Shown here: positions 18,436 through 27,163 of the stretch, one piece after another
How the letters are laid out: each line of letters starts with the position of its first letter
Numbering within the stretch: the stretch's first letter is position 1
NCBI RefSeq assembly: GCF_008329715.1
Contig: NZ_VTSR01000013.1
Coordinates: forward strand, 29,194 to 93,193
DNA: 64,000 bases
Direction of reading: 5' to 3'
Origin: Gimesia chilikensis
GTDB lineage: Bacteria; Planctomycetota; Planctomycetia; Planctomycetales; Planctomycetaceae
Notes under the pieces: model-generated
What the model saw: only the letters and a program-made list of their open reading frames with translations
Told to the model about the DNA's origin: nothing
The model's database searches: none
Position numbers and translations under genes: made by a program

Positions 18436-21249
18436 ATGCGTGCGCTCACACTTCATGATACCTTGAGGCTTTTGCCCGTTCTGGTCTGCGCCCTGCTCTG
18501 CAGCTTCCTGCCGAACAAATCTGCAAACGCGGAAGAAACACAGCTCACGCCGCAGGAAACATTCTTCCTCCGCAAAGTCCGCCCTCTGCTCGAACAAAAA
18601 TGTCTGGGCTGTCACGGAGCGACCCCCGACGACATCAAGGGGGAATACAACATGCTCACTCGCGCGTCGCTGATCAAAGGGGGCGAATCGGGTGAGGCCG
18701 CGGTGATCGTCGGCAAACCGGAAGAAAGTCCCTTCTGGAACGCTGTCACCTGGAAAGACGATAACATCCAGATGCCGCCGCAGGAACGGAACCGCCTGAG
18801 TGATGCGGAAATCGATGTCATCAAACAATGGATCGCAGACGGTGCCGTCTGGACTGACAAAAGTCTGCCTGCCCCGAGTTCGAGTGATGCCAGTTCTGCC
18901 CGGGAAATCGTCATGTCTACTTCCGGCGGTCAGTCTCCCACCTGGACGAATCGCACATACGAACCGGAAGATGTCTGGGCCTATCAACCGATCCAACGAC
19001 CGGACGTCCCCTGGCAGGCCTTGACGAAAACGCCTGCTTCCCAGCGGCATCCGATTGACGCCTTCATTCAGCGCAAACTCCAGGAAAAGAAGTTAACCTC
19101 CTCACCCCCTGCTGACCGCAAAACGCTGCTCCGACGGGCCGCCTATGATCTGACCGGACTCCCTCCTGCACTGGATGAGATTCGCTCTTTCGAACAAGAA
19201 AAGTCCCCCACTGCCTGGTCCCAGACTATCAAACGCTTATTAAACAGTCGGCACTACGGCGAACAGATGACCCAGATGTGGATCGATATTGTCCGCTACG
19301 CCGACACCAGCGGTTTTGCCAACGACTATGAACGCCCCAATGCCTGGCGTTACCGCGATTACCTGGTACGCAGTTTCAATGCTGACAAGCCTTACAATCG
19401 CTTTATCGTCGAACAGCTCGCCGGCGATGAACTCGACCCCACCGATCCTGAAATGCTCATCGCCACCGGTTTTCTGCGGAGCGGCCCCTGGGAACATACC
19501 GGCATGAGCGTCGCCGCGGTCACCCGCCAGCTGTTTCTGGATGACATTACACAAAGTGTCGGCGTCAGCTTCCTGGCACACAGCTTCCGCTGTGCCAAAT
19601 GCCACGATCATAAATTCGACCCTGTCCCCACCCGCGACTACTATCGCATTCAGGCCGTCTTCGCCCCCGTGCAGTTCGCCGACCGCAAAGTCGCCTACCA
19701 GCCATTTGAAAATATCTCCGGCTTCGAACATATGAAGGTCCGCACGGAAAAACTGCTCGCCGAGACAAAAGCACAGCAGGAACAGTTCAAGCAAAAGACC
19801 GACGCCGCGATCGCAGCCTGGCTGAAAGAGAACGGCTACAAAAACCTGAAGCAGGTTGCCGCCGACAAACGACCGCCCCTTCGCTGGTTTGGATTAACCG
19901 AACTCGAAAAAAGCTTGCTCAAAATCAACAACAAACGCATCGACTACTTTGAGCGGGAACTCAAACGCTACGAACCGTACTGCTTCAGCGTCTATAACGG
20001 TCCGTCGAATAACTACCGCTCCACCAAAGCGGTTAACCTGATCCCCGGCCCCAAACAGCGAAAAGGCGATGTCGAAGAGATCTTCATTCTCGCCGGAGGT
20101 GCCATCACTGCACCTACGGATAAAGTCACTCCCGGCGTACTGAGTGCTATGGCGGGTTCCAATGACCGTCAGACACCCAGCGCCTGGAATACCATTCCCA
20201 ATACAGCCGATGGACGACGACTCGCGCTGGCCCGCTGGATTGCCAGTTCGAATAACACACTCACTGCCCGTGTCATCGTCAACCGCATCTGGCAGATGCA
20301 TTTCGGCACCGGTCTGGTCGCTACCCCCAACAACTTCGGCCAAAAGGGCGCTAAGCCCTCTCATCCCGAATTGCTGGACTGGCTGGCGACCTGGTTCATG
20401 GATCACGGCTGGTCGATCAAACAGCTGCACCACCTGATTATGACTTCCAACACTTATCAGCAAAGCAGCCGACCTGCAGATGCAGAGCTGGTCGCGCGGC
20501 TTGATTCCAGCAACCAATGGCTCTCCCACTTTCCAACACGTCGCCTGACTGCCGAACAGATCCGAGACTCGTTGCTCACAATCACGGGTGAACTGAATCC
20601 GGAAATGGGCGGCCCCGGTGTCTTCCCGGAAATTAACTGGGAAGTTGCGCTCCAACCCCGGCACATTATGGGTTCGGTCGCTCCCGCGTATCAGCCCATG
20701 CCTGAACCGAAACAGCGCAATCGCCGGACGCTGTACGCCTTCCGCTACCGAACGCTGTCCGATCCGATGCTCGACGTTTTCAATCGACCCGGAAGTGAAA
20801 TCTCCTGTGAGCGTCGTGACGAAACCACCGTCACTCCCCAGGTCTTTGCTCTGTTTAATGGGCAGTTCACCCACGATCGTGCCATCGCACTGGCTCATGA
20901 AATCAGCGAAAAAGATCTGGCACTACCCGAGGCCGTTTCGCAGGTCTTCCAACAGGTGACGCTCCGCACACCGTCTCCAGAAGAACTGCAACTGGCGTTG
21001 ACGCATGTCAAAGAAATGCAGGACTACCACGCCACCCATCCACCGAAGCCAATTCCGCTCCCCCGGGAAGTCAAGCGGTCGATGATTGAAGAATTGACAG
21101 GCGAGTCTTTTACCTGGACCGAAAAACTGGATCTGACCGAAAACTACATTCAAGACCTCAAGCCCTGGGACGTCGACGCCGAAACCCGGGCGCTGGCCGA
21201 ACTCTGCCTGGTCCTGATGAACTCCAACGAATTCATTTATCTGCGGTAA
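18436..21249 (+). CDS. DUF1549/DUF1553 protein with N-terminal cytochrome c domain
   Basis: A 937-residue exported protein. It has a signal peptide (residues 1-32), then a planctomycete-type cytochrome c domain with CLGCH at 56-60 and a following MPPQ ligand region (DNIQMPPQERN). DUF1549 contains RRAAYDLTGLPP, WIDIVRYADTSGFANDYE and a second CxxCH in [22 protein letters not shown]1553 starts near RRLALARWIASSNN and includes [27 protein letters not shown] and TRRLTAEQIRDSLL. The family is probably an extracytoplasmic heme protein working with DUF1501 proteins, whose gene starts seven bases downstream. Function is unknown. The start at 18436 has GAAAGAG upstream; 18382 is less likely. Confidence 0.9.
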   Translation: MRALTLHDTLRLLPVLVCALLCSFLPNKSANAEETQLTPQETFFLRKVRPLLEQKCLGCHGATPDDIKGEYNMLTRASLIKGGESGEAAVIVGKPEESPFWNAVTWKDDNIQMPPQERNRLSDAEIDVIKQWIADGAVWTDKSLPAPSSSDASSAREIVMSTSGGQSPTWTNRTYEPEDVWAYQPIQRPDVPWQALTKTPASQRHPIDAFIQRKLQEKKLTSSPPADRKTLLRRAAYDLTGLPPALDEIRSFEQEKSPTAWSQTIKRLLNSRHYGEQMTQMWIDIVRYADTSGFANDYERPNAWRYRDYLVRSFNADKPYNRFIVEQLAGDELDPTDPEMLIATGFLRSGPWEHTGMSVAAVTRQLFLDDITQSVGVSFLAHSFRCAKCHDHKFDPVPTRDYYRIQAVFAPVQFADRKVAYQPFENISGFEHMKVRTEKLLAETKAQQEQFKQKTDAAIAAWLKENGYKNLKQVAADKRPPLRWFGLTELEKSLLKINNKRIDYFERELKRYEPYCFSVYNGPSNNYRSTKAVNLIPGPKQRKGDVEEIFILAGGAITAPTDKVTPGVLSAMAGSNDRQTPSAWNTIPNTADGRRLALARWIASSNNTLTARVIVNRIWQMHFGTGLVATPNNFGQKGAKPSHPELLDWLATWFMDHGWSIKQLHHLIMTSNTYQQSSRPADAELVARLDSSNQWLSHFPTRRLTAEQIRDSLLTITGELNPEMGGPGVFPEINWEVALQPRHIMGSVAPAYQPMPEPKQRNRRTLYAFRYRTLSDPMLDVFNRPGSEISCERRDETTVTPQVFALFNGQFTHDRAIALAHEISEKDLALPEAVSQVFQQVTLRTPSPEELQLALTHVKEMQDYHATHPPKPIPLPREVKRSMIEELTGESFTWTEKLDLTENYIQDLKPWDVDAETRALAELCLVLMNSNEFIYLR

Positions 21250-21256
21250 CACAAAT

Positions 21257-22678
21257 ATGCACCGATTACAACGACGCGATTTTCTCTATGGCATGGGCGC
21301 CAGCCTGGGCACCGTCGCTTTCAATGCGCTTCTGCAGGCCGAACAGAAAACAGAACCGAAACAGCAGAACCTGATCGACGGACCGCCGCTCGCCCCCCGC
21401 GATCCGCATCTGAAACCGCGCGCCAAAGCCTGCATCTTTCTGTTCATGGAAGGCGGCCCCAGCCACATCGATACCTTCGATCCCAAGCCGGCCCTGGAAA
21501 AGCTGCACCTCAAGGAATTCGTCCGCGAAGACAAACAGGTCTCCGCGATGGCCAGCGGCAAACGCTATTACATTAAAAGTCCGTTTAAGCATCGACAGGC
21601 AGGCGAATCGGGTATTTCGCTCAGCGAACATTTTTCGCACCTCTCCGAAGTCGCCGACGACCTCTGCGTCTATCACGGTCTGCAGGCCGAATCGATCAAC
21701 CACCCGACCGCCTGTTACCACATGAATACCGGCAATCGGTTCGGCGGCGATCCTGCGATCGGTTCCTGGATGACCTACGGGCTTGGTACCGAAAATCAGA
21801 ACCTGCCTGCGTTCATCGTCCTCCCCGAAGTGGCCTACCCCCAGGGAGGCGCTGCAAACTGGTCCAATGGATTCCTGCCCGCTTACTTCCAGGGAACCGC
21901 ACTCCGTTCGACCGGTTCACCGATTCTCGACCTGAACCCACCTCCAAACGTCACCCGTGCGACTCAACGTAAAAATCTCGATCTGCTGGCGAAACTGAAT
22001 CAGCAGGATCAGCAGCGGCATCCGCACGAAGAGGTTCTCGCAGCCCGCATGGAATCGTACGAACTTGCATTCCGGATGCAGACCCAGATTCCCGATATCA
22101 TCAACCTCGAATCAGAAACCCAACAGACACAAGAGATGTACGGTTTGGGCCAGAAAGAGACCGACAGCTTCGGTCGCCGCTGCCTGTTGGCGCGGAAACT
22201 CGTCGAATCGGGAGTGCGTTTCGTACAGATCTACGCTGCCGGTTGGGATTCACATGATTTCCTGGAACGCTCTCACAAAGCCCGCATGCAGGCCGTCGAT
22301 CAACCCATCGCGGCCCTGCTGAAAGACCTCAAAGCACGCGGGCTGCTGGATGAAACGCTCGTTGTCTGGACTGGGGAATTCGGTCGCTCGCCCGACAACG
22401 GCATCCGCAGTGGCAGACAGGCCGCGGGTCGGGATCATAATGCCAAAGGCATGGCCATGTGGATGGCGGGAGGCGGTGTCAAAGCCGGTCATCGCATCGG
22501 GGCCACCGACGAAATCGGCGACCATGCCGTTGAAGTCGTCAACCCGATTCGTAATCTGCATGTCACACTCGAACACATCATGGGCCTCGACGACAACCAA
22601 CTGACCTACTTCCACGAAGGCCGCTTCAAGGTGCTGAGCCAGACCGGGGGCGCTGTGATCAAAGAGCTGCTCGGCTGA
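21257..22678 (+). CDS. DUF1501 family protein, Tat-exported
   Basis: A 473-residue protein with a Tat-type signal (QRRDFLYGMGASLGTVAF). The DUF1501 body has an alkaline-phosphatase-like layout, visible in FLFMEGGPSHIDTFDPKP, SINHPTACYHMNTGNRFGGD, GIRSGRQAAGRDHNAKGMAMW and LVVWTGEFGRSP. Its gene begins seven bases after the cytochrome gene, so the two are almost certainly co-transcribed; this pairing is repeated at 43826-48598. The enzymatic activity of the family is not established. Conserved Asp/His residues suggest a metal site like that of sulfatases and phosphatases, but this is inference. Confidence 0.9.
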   Translation: MHRLQRRDFLYGMGASLGTVAFNALLQAEQKTEPKQQNLIDGPPLAPRDPHLKPRAKACIFLFMEGGPSHIDTFDPKPALEKLHLKEFVREDKQVSAMASGKRYYIKSPFKHRQAGESGISLSEHFSHLSEVADDLCVYHGLQAESINHPTACYHMNTGNRFGGDPAIGSWMTYGLGTENQNLPAFIVLPEVAYPQGGAANWSNGFLPAYFQGTALRSTGSPILDLNPPPNVTRATQRKNLDLLAKLNQQDQQRHPHEEVLAARMESYELAFRMQTQIPDIINLESETQQTQEMYGLGQKETDSFGRRCLLARKLVESGVRFVQIYAAGWDSHDFLERSHKARMQAVDQPIAALLKDLKARGLLDETLVVWTGEFGRSPDNGIRSGRQAAGRDHNAKGMAMWMAGGGVKAGHRIGATDEIGDHAVEVVNPIRNLHVTLEHIMGLDDNQLTYFHEGRFKVLSQTGGAVIKELLG

Positions 22679-22687
22679 GCGATCACA

Positions 22688-23125
22688 TCATTCAACAGCA
22701 ATCGCTTTCGTCATGCGTTGATGCGGGATCGTTACCGAAATGAACTCATCCCCTTTCGGGATGTAGCCCAGTTTCTCATAAAAGCCAACCGCGTCCCGCC
22801 GAGCATCCAGCTCCACAACCTGAAACCCTTGCTGCACCAGACAATCTTCTACCGACCGAATCAATCGCCGACCAATCCCCTGCCCCTGACACTCACCCGA
22901 CACCGCCATCTGCCTCAGCTTGGCCCGCCCCGAACCAAGAGGCACCGCGAGCACACAAGCGACCAGCCGATCCGATTTAAACATGCCGAAATGCAAATAT
23001 TCCGCTTCATTGGAGAGATCTTCCTGTAACAGATTCAGCCCGAGAGGGAGCCGTAAAATGGTATTCCTGAGTTCGCAGGCCTGTTTATATTCGTCGGACT
23101 GCCAGGATATTTCTCTAAATTGCAT
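22688..23125 (-). CDS. GNAT family N-acetyltransferase
   Basis: A 145-residue single-domain GNAT protein. The acetyl-CoA binding motif A is clear: AKLRQMAVSGECQGQGIGRR with the Q/RxxGxG/A element. It is followed by QQGFQVVELDARRDAVGFYEKLGY, a typical motif B. The N-terminus ISWQSDEYKQACELRNTILR resembles the ElaA-like or YitI-like branch. The acceptor is unknown. The protein is cytoplasmic and complete. Only nine bases separate its stop from the convergent DUF1501 stop. Confidence 0.88.
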   Translation of the reverse strand: MQFREISWQSDEYKQACELRNTILRLPLGLNLLQEDLSNEAEYLHFGMFKSDRLVACVLAVPLGSGRAKLRQMAVSGECQGQGIGRRLIRSVEDCLVQQGFQVVELDARRDAVGFYEKLGYIPKGDEFISVTIPHQRMTKAIAVE

Positions 23126-23339
23126 GTCTCTGTCTCAGCTGTTCGTAAGTCGCTATGAATCCTGAAGATAGATAACACGATTGTTAAAAATGCTCGAGAT
23201 CAATGTACCGTTGATGATCAAATTGACAGAAAACCACAAAAAAATCAATTTTCCGCGGCTAATTTTGGCCCCCTCACGCTGTATTCACTAGGGGTTCCCC
23301 AAAACTTCTCTCGTCGCGTTCCAGTGAGAGGTACTTTCC

Positions 23340-23870
23340 ATGGCGGTAGTAACCGACCGCACAACTGAATTCATCATGCTGTTCTCCCGGCACAGCCAGA
23401 GAATCTACCGGTTCATCAGATCGCTGGTAGATAATCGAACTGATGCCGAAGAGATCTATCAGAATACGTGCACCGTACTCTGGGCCAGATTTGATACGTT
23501 CGAAACCGGGTCCAATTTCTGGGCCTGGAGTTGTCAGATCGTTCGATATGAAGTCCTGAATTATCGTCGGCGTCAAAATCTGGAACGACACATATTCTCT
23601 GATGAATTCTATAACCGGGTCGCGGAAAGTGCCATGGTCTCCATTGATGAGCTGGATCAGCAGCAGGCAGCGTTATCAGTCTGCTTTGAACTATTGACCG
23701 ATCGACAGCGAGAGGTGCTGGAGAAAATCTACGAACCCGACGCCAGCCCCATCTCGGTGGCCCGGGAGCTGAAACGCACTCCTAATGCAATTTATAAAAT
23801 TATGCGTCGCGCGCATGAGCTGCTTTTGAGCTGCATTCAGCGTCGCCTGAATTCAGGAGATCTGTTCTGA
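23340..23870 (+). CDS. ECF-type RNA polymerase sigma factor
   Basis: A 176-residue sigma-70 family protein with only regions 2 and 4. Region 2 is FSRHSQRIYRFIRSLVDNRT, DAEEIYQNTCTVLWARFDTF and FWAWSCQIVRYEVLNYRRR. Region 4 is LTDRQREVLEKIYEPDASPI, then SVARELKRTPNAIYKIMRRA. It belongs to the ECF group common in planctomycetes and verrucomicrobia. GAGAGG precedes the ATG. Its stop overlaps the start of the FecR/LamG gene (TGATG), so translation is coupled. That membrane protein is its probable anti-sigma partner or signal sensor. Confidence 0.92.
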   Translation: MAVVTDRTTEFIMLFSRHSQRIYRFIRSLVDNRTDAEEIYQNTCTVLWARFDTFETGSNFWAWSCQIVRYEVLNYRRRQNLERHIFSDEFYNRVAESAMVSIDELDQQQAALSVCFELLTDRQREVLEKIYEPDASPISVARELKRTPNAIYKIMRRAHELLLSCIQRRLNSGDLF

Positions 23871-25498
23871 TGCTGTCTCCCCAGGAACAGGAAGAATTGA
23901 TGCACCTCTGCTGGGAATACCAGTACGGTTCACTCAATCCACGACAGGCAGCAAGGCTGGAAAAAATGGTGCTCAGCCACGACGCTGCCCGCGACCTCTT
24001 CGTGCAGTATGCGGGCATGTGTGCCAATCTGGAATGGGAAGGAATTGTCGATCCTGGCCCGCTGGGGCGATCGACTACATACGATCCACTCCCCTCCGGA
24101 GAATTGCGCACGATCCCCGACTACCTCCCGGAAAAACAGGGAAACCGGAAATGGACGCTCCTACTCAGTTCGGCCACGCTTCTCGCATTTTGCCTGCTGG
24201 GAGTTGCCTACCTGGTTTATTCCCAAGCGATCCTCCAGAATCCTCTGGCATACCAGGCACAAATCATCCGGCTCCAGGAGGCACACTGGGCGACAGGCAA
24301 GCGAAACTGGCTGCAGAATCAACGCCTGCGCACCGGCGATCAGCTTCAACTGGATCATGGTCTTGTCGAACTGGAAACAGTTTCCGGCGCCCGGATTATT
24401 CTCAAAGGCCCTGCTCGACTGAATTCAATCGGCTCTGATCAGTTCCGTTTAAACCAGGGCCATCTGTTTGCACATGTGCCTCCCGCAGCCCGAGGCCTCA
24501 CCGTTGAAACTCCCACTTCGCGCGTAATCGACCTGGGAACCCGTTTCGGCCTGGTTGTCAATCCGTCCCATGAAACCGAAGTGCATGTCATCCAGGGACT
24601 CGTCCGGCTTAACCTGCTTGACGCAGCTCGTGAAATCACTGAGACACAGGATCTGACCGAAAACACTGCTGTTCGGGTACAACCTGAATCGGAAACGATT
24701 ACCCGAATTGAAGCTTCACCCGAATTCTTCGTACAGGACCTGGCCAGAAACGAACCCCGGCTCGTTGCCCACTGGAAACTCAATGAACCAGAATCATCCG
24801 TCACGGCACGCGACTCGGGAGATTCCCACCTGGATCTGAATGTGATGGCTGAAACGGGACTGTCTCCCTTTACAAACAAACCGGCGCCACAAAACACTTC
24901 AACTGCAGCCGGACCATTTCAATCACAGTTACATAAACTGTTTCGCACGCTGAATACCACCGAAGCAGAACTGTTCGATCTCAAGCGTTTCACAATCACG
25001 CTCTGGGCACGCAACCCCAGCCGCGATCGCCAGGGAGACTCCGACACCCTGTTTCATTATCGTAATACCCGTCTGCACAGTACCTCTCAATTCAACCTGT
25101 ACTCCGACAGCACCACAGGCAGACTGGGCTTTGGTTTTCTGGATGCGGCAAACCAATATCATTCCTGGCAAACCAATCAGGATATCCGCTGGGACCAAGA
25201 TCGCTGGTACCGGATTGTCTTCACCTACGATGCCAACACCGCAGCTCCGAACGACAGTATTGTGACGTATACCCGCACTCCTGAATTTGCTTCAACCCCC
25301 GATTTGCAGCAGACATTTACCAATATTAAAGACATTCTTCCCCTCTCACCGGGGGGAGTTCTGGCGGTGGGAGGCTCCACGCTTTCCGACATCTCCCGGC
25401 ACTGGGGAGGCGAGATTGCCGATGTGCGATTTATCCAAGGCATCCCCGACCGCTTCTTAAATTCTCAGGCACAACCAGCGTTGATCGCAGATCCATAA
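23870..25498 (+). CDS. membrane anti-sigma-type protein with FecR and LamG domains
   Basis: A 542-residue single-pass membrane protein. Residues 1-90 are a cytoplasmic anti-sigma-like helical region ([40 protein letters not shown]). A transmembrane helix spans about 95-117. A FecR domain covers about 150-270 ([50 protein letters not shown]). A LamG/concanavalin-like domain covers about 330-535 ([35 protein letters not shown]). Coupling to the sigma gene suggests it reports an extracytoplasmic ligand, possibly a polysaccharide bound by LamG, to the sigma factor. That logic is inferred from FecR systems. Confidence 0.87.
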   Translation: MLSPQEQEELMHLCWEYQYGSLNPRQAARLEKMVLSHDAARDLFVQYAGMCANLEWEGIVDPGPLGRSTTYDPLPSGELRTIPDYLPEKQGNRKWTLLLSSATLLAFCLLGVAYLVYSQAILQNPLAYQAQIIRLQEAHWATGKRNWLQNQRLRTGDQLQLDHGLVELETVSGARIILKGPARLNSIGSDQFRLNQGHLFAHVPPAARGLTVETPTSRVIDLGTRFGLVVNPSHETEVHVIQGLVRLNLLDAAREITETQDLTENTAVRVQPESETITRIEASPEFFVQDLARNEPRLVAHWKLNEPESSVTARDSGDSHLDLNVMAETGLSPFTNKPAPQNTSTAAGPFQSQLHKLFRTLNTTEAELFDLKRFTITLWARNPSRDRQGDSDTLFHYRNTRLHSTSQFNLYSDSTTGRLGFGFLDAANQYHSWQTNQDIRWDQDRWYRIVFTYDANTAAPNDSIVTYTRTPEFASTPDLQQTFTNIKDILPLSPGGVLAVGGSTLSDISRHWGGEIADVRFIQGIPDRFLNSQAQPALIADP

Positions 25499-25502
25499 CG
25501 GT

Positions 25503-25534
25503 CGAGAACGGTTCTCGCCTGGCCTTTTTTTATT
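25503..25534 (+). terminator. hairpin and T-run after the FecR/LamG gene
   Basis: CGAGAAC and GTTCTCG lie back to back and are followed by CCTGGCC and seven T residues, five bases after the FecR/LamG stop codon. It could terminate or attenuate read-through into the DUF1559 gene 22 bases further on. The loop geometry is tight, so strength is uncertain. Confidence 0.5.
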
Positions 25535-25556
25535 TTTTAATCGAAGCAGGAATCAA

Positions 25557-26582
25557 ATGAAATCAACAGAATCCAGACGCGGCTTTACGCTCATTGAGCT
25601 GCTGGTCGTCATCGCCATTATTGCTATTTTAATCGCACTGCTCCTGCCCGCAGTCCAGCAGGCGCGTGAGGCTGCTCGACGCAGCACCTGCAAAAACAAT
25701 CTCAAGCAGATGGGATTGGCGCTACACAATTACCATTCAACACACGGTATGTTTCCCGCCAGCCGAATCGGTCCCTATCAAAGCACCTGCACGACCTGTG
25801 GGCCGGACTCCCGCTTCAGCACTTACGTCCCTTTACTTCCCTACCTGGACCAGGCCCCCCTCTACGAACAGATCACAGGTAACCTGGGATCGACGTCCTA
25901 TGTCTGGAACACAGGGTTTTCAGCTTACAAAACCAAACTGGCTATTATCATGTGCCCGTCCGATGTCGATACAGGCGACATCACTCCATTGGGTCAACAT
26001 AATTACCTGTTCTCGGTAGGCGATCAATACAGCAATCTCGAAACGAATTCATCCGGTGCTCTGCGAGGCGTATTTGGGTTCCGGACCAGTGTCCGCATGC
26101 GGGATATCATTGACGGTACCAGCAACACGGCAATGGTCTCAGAGTGTGTGCGTCCCCCCGGAGCGGGCTCCCTGACACCGGCCAACACGTTCGGCACCAA
26201 CTCCACCAGCAACACCACGAACCCATCTGCCTGCCGAGCCAGCTTTGTAAACGGTGCTTTTACCACCGGACTGCTGGACCGAAACCGCTCCCTGGGTACG
26301 CGCTGGACCGATGGTCGTGCAGGCTACATCAACTTTAATACCATCCTGCCTCCCAATTCGCCGGTCTGTAATGGACAGACAACTTCGGGAATTTTACCTC
26401 CCTCCAGTCGACATGAAGGGGGCGTCCACTTACTGATGGGAGATGGCGCGGTTCGCTTTATCAGCGAGAACATCGACACCGGTAATATTGCTGCATCACA
26501 GGTCACTTCAGGTAAAAGCCCCTACGGTATCTGGGGCGCACTGGGTTCCAAGAATGGAGGAGAGACAGTAGGGGAATTCTAA
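25557..26582 (+). CDS. DUF1559 pseudopilin-like protein
   Basis: A 341-residue DUF1559 protein with a methylation-type leader ([19 protein letters not shown]), the [19 protein letters not shown] hallmark and a C-terminal [18 protein letters not shown] motif. Four cysteines in TCTTCGPDS and nearby segments may form disulfides outside the cell. The location directly after a sigma/anti-sigma pair, and before a small lipoprotein gene, is a recurring planctomycete arrangement, so this gene is a likely target of that sigma factor. AGCAGGAATCAA precedes the ATG. It is very similar at the N-terminus to the gene at 493-1422. Confidence 0.92.
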   Translation: MKSTESRRGFTLIELLVVIAIIAILIALLLPAVQQAREAARRSTCKNNLKQMGLALHNYHSTHGMFPASRIGPYQSTCTTCGPDSRFSTYVPLLPYLDQAPLYEQITGNLGSTSYVWNTGFSAYKTKLAIIMCPSDVDTGDITPLGQHNYLFSVGDQYSNLETNSSGALRGVFGFRTSVRMRDIIDGTSNTAMVSECVRPPGAGSLTPANTFGTNSTSNTTNPSACRASFVNGAFTTGLLDRNRSLGTRWTDGRAGYINFNTILPPNSPVCNGQTTSGILPPSSRHEGGVHLLMGDGAVRFISENIDTGNIAASQVTSGKSPYGIWGALGSKNGGETVGEF

Positions 26583-26681
26583 CAACTCTACTGCTGTTGA
26601 ACTGTGAACAGGGGAGGAACCTGCCCCGGTTTCTCCCCCCTGCTGCCTCGAATCAATTCTGGTCTGAAGGATAAATATTCA

Positions 26682-27146
26682 ATGCGTTACTCCGTTCTGC
26701 CGCTCCTGTTACTTTCGATGCCCCTGTTGACCATGTCCTGCTCGGGATCCAGTGAAGACAAATGGACCGCACAGCGCCCCGACACATTTCCCGCGGCCGG
26801 CATCGTCACCTTTGATGGTAAACCACTGCCTGAAGCCACCGTTGTTTTCCAATCCACGGGGGGAGAGCCACAGGCTGCAGTTGGTCGCACTGATGAAAAT
26901 GGCGAATTCCAGCTGCGCACTTTCACAGACGGAGACGGTGCTATCGCAGGCGAACACAAGGTCACTGTGGTCTGTTCCAGAACCGAAGGACCACCGGAGG
27001 GAGCCAATCTGGATGAAGCGAATGTCGTCATCCAGGAAGTCTCATTGATTCCCGAGAGATATGCGGACCCAGCCAAATCAGGACTGACCGCCAGTGTCAC
27101 TCCCGGACAGGAGAATAAGTTCACATTTCATCTCGACAAGGAATAA
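26682..27146 (+). CDS. lipoprotein with carboxypeptidase-regulatory-like (transthyretin-like) domain
   Basis: A 154-residue exported lipoprotein. The signal sequence (RYSVLPLLLLSMPLLTMSC) ends in a lipobox with the modified cysteine before SGSS. The mature part has a transthyretin-like beta-sandwich pattern: PAAGIVTFDGKPLPEATVVF, VGRTDENGEFQLRTF and GAIAGEHKVTVVCSR. Such proteins commonly follow DUF1559 genes in planctomycetes, and function is unknown. The start at 26682 has GAAGGA upstream. The upstream frame from 26604 lacks protein features. A strong terminator follows. Confidence 0.85.
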   Translation: MRYSVLPLLLLSMPLLTMSCSGSSEDKWTAQRPDTFPAAGIVTFDGKPLPEATVVFQSTGGEPQAAVGRTDENGEFQLRTFTDGDGAIAGEHKVTVVCSRTEGPPEGANLDEANVVIQEVSLIPERYADPAKSGLTASVTPGQENKFTFHLDKE

Positions 27147-27163
27147 TGCTGACCACCAAGCCG

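Noticed and set aside
19894..20898. A 334-codon minus-strand open frame inside the DUF1549/DUF1553 gene
   Set aside because: Antisense shadow of a clearly recognised protein; no motif or ribosome site.
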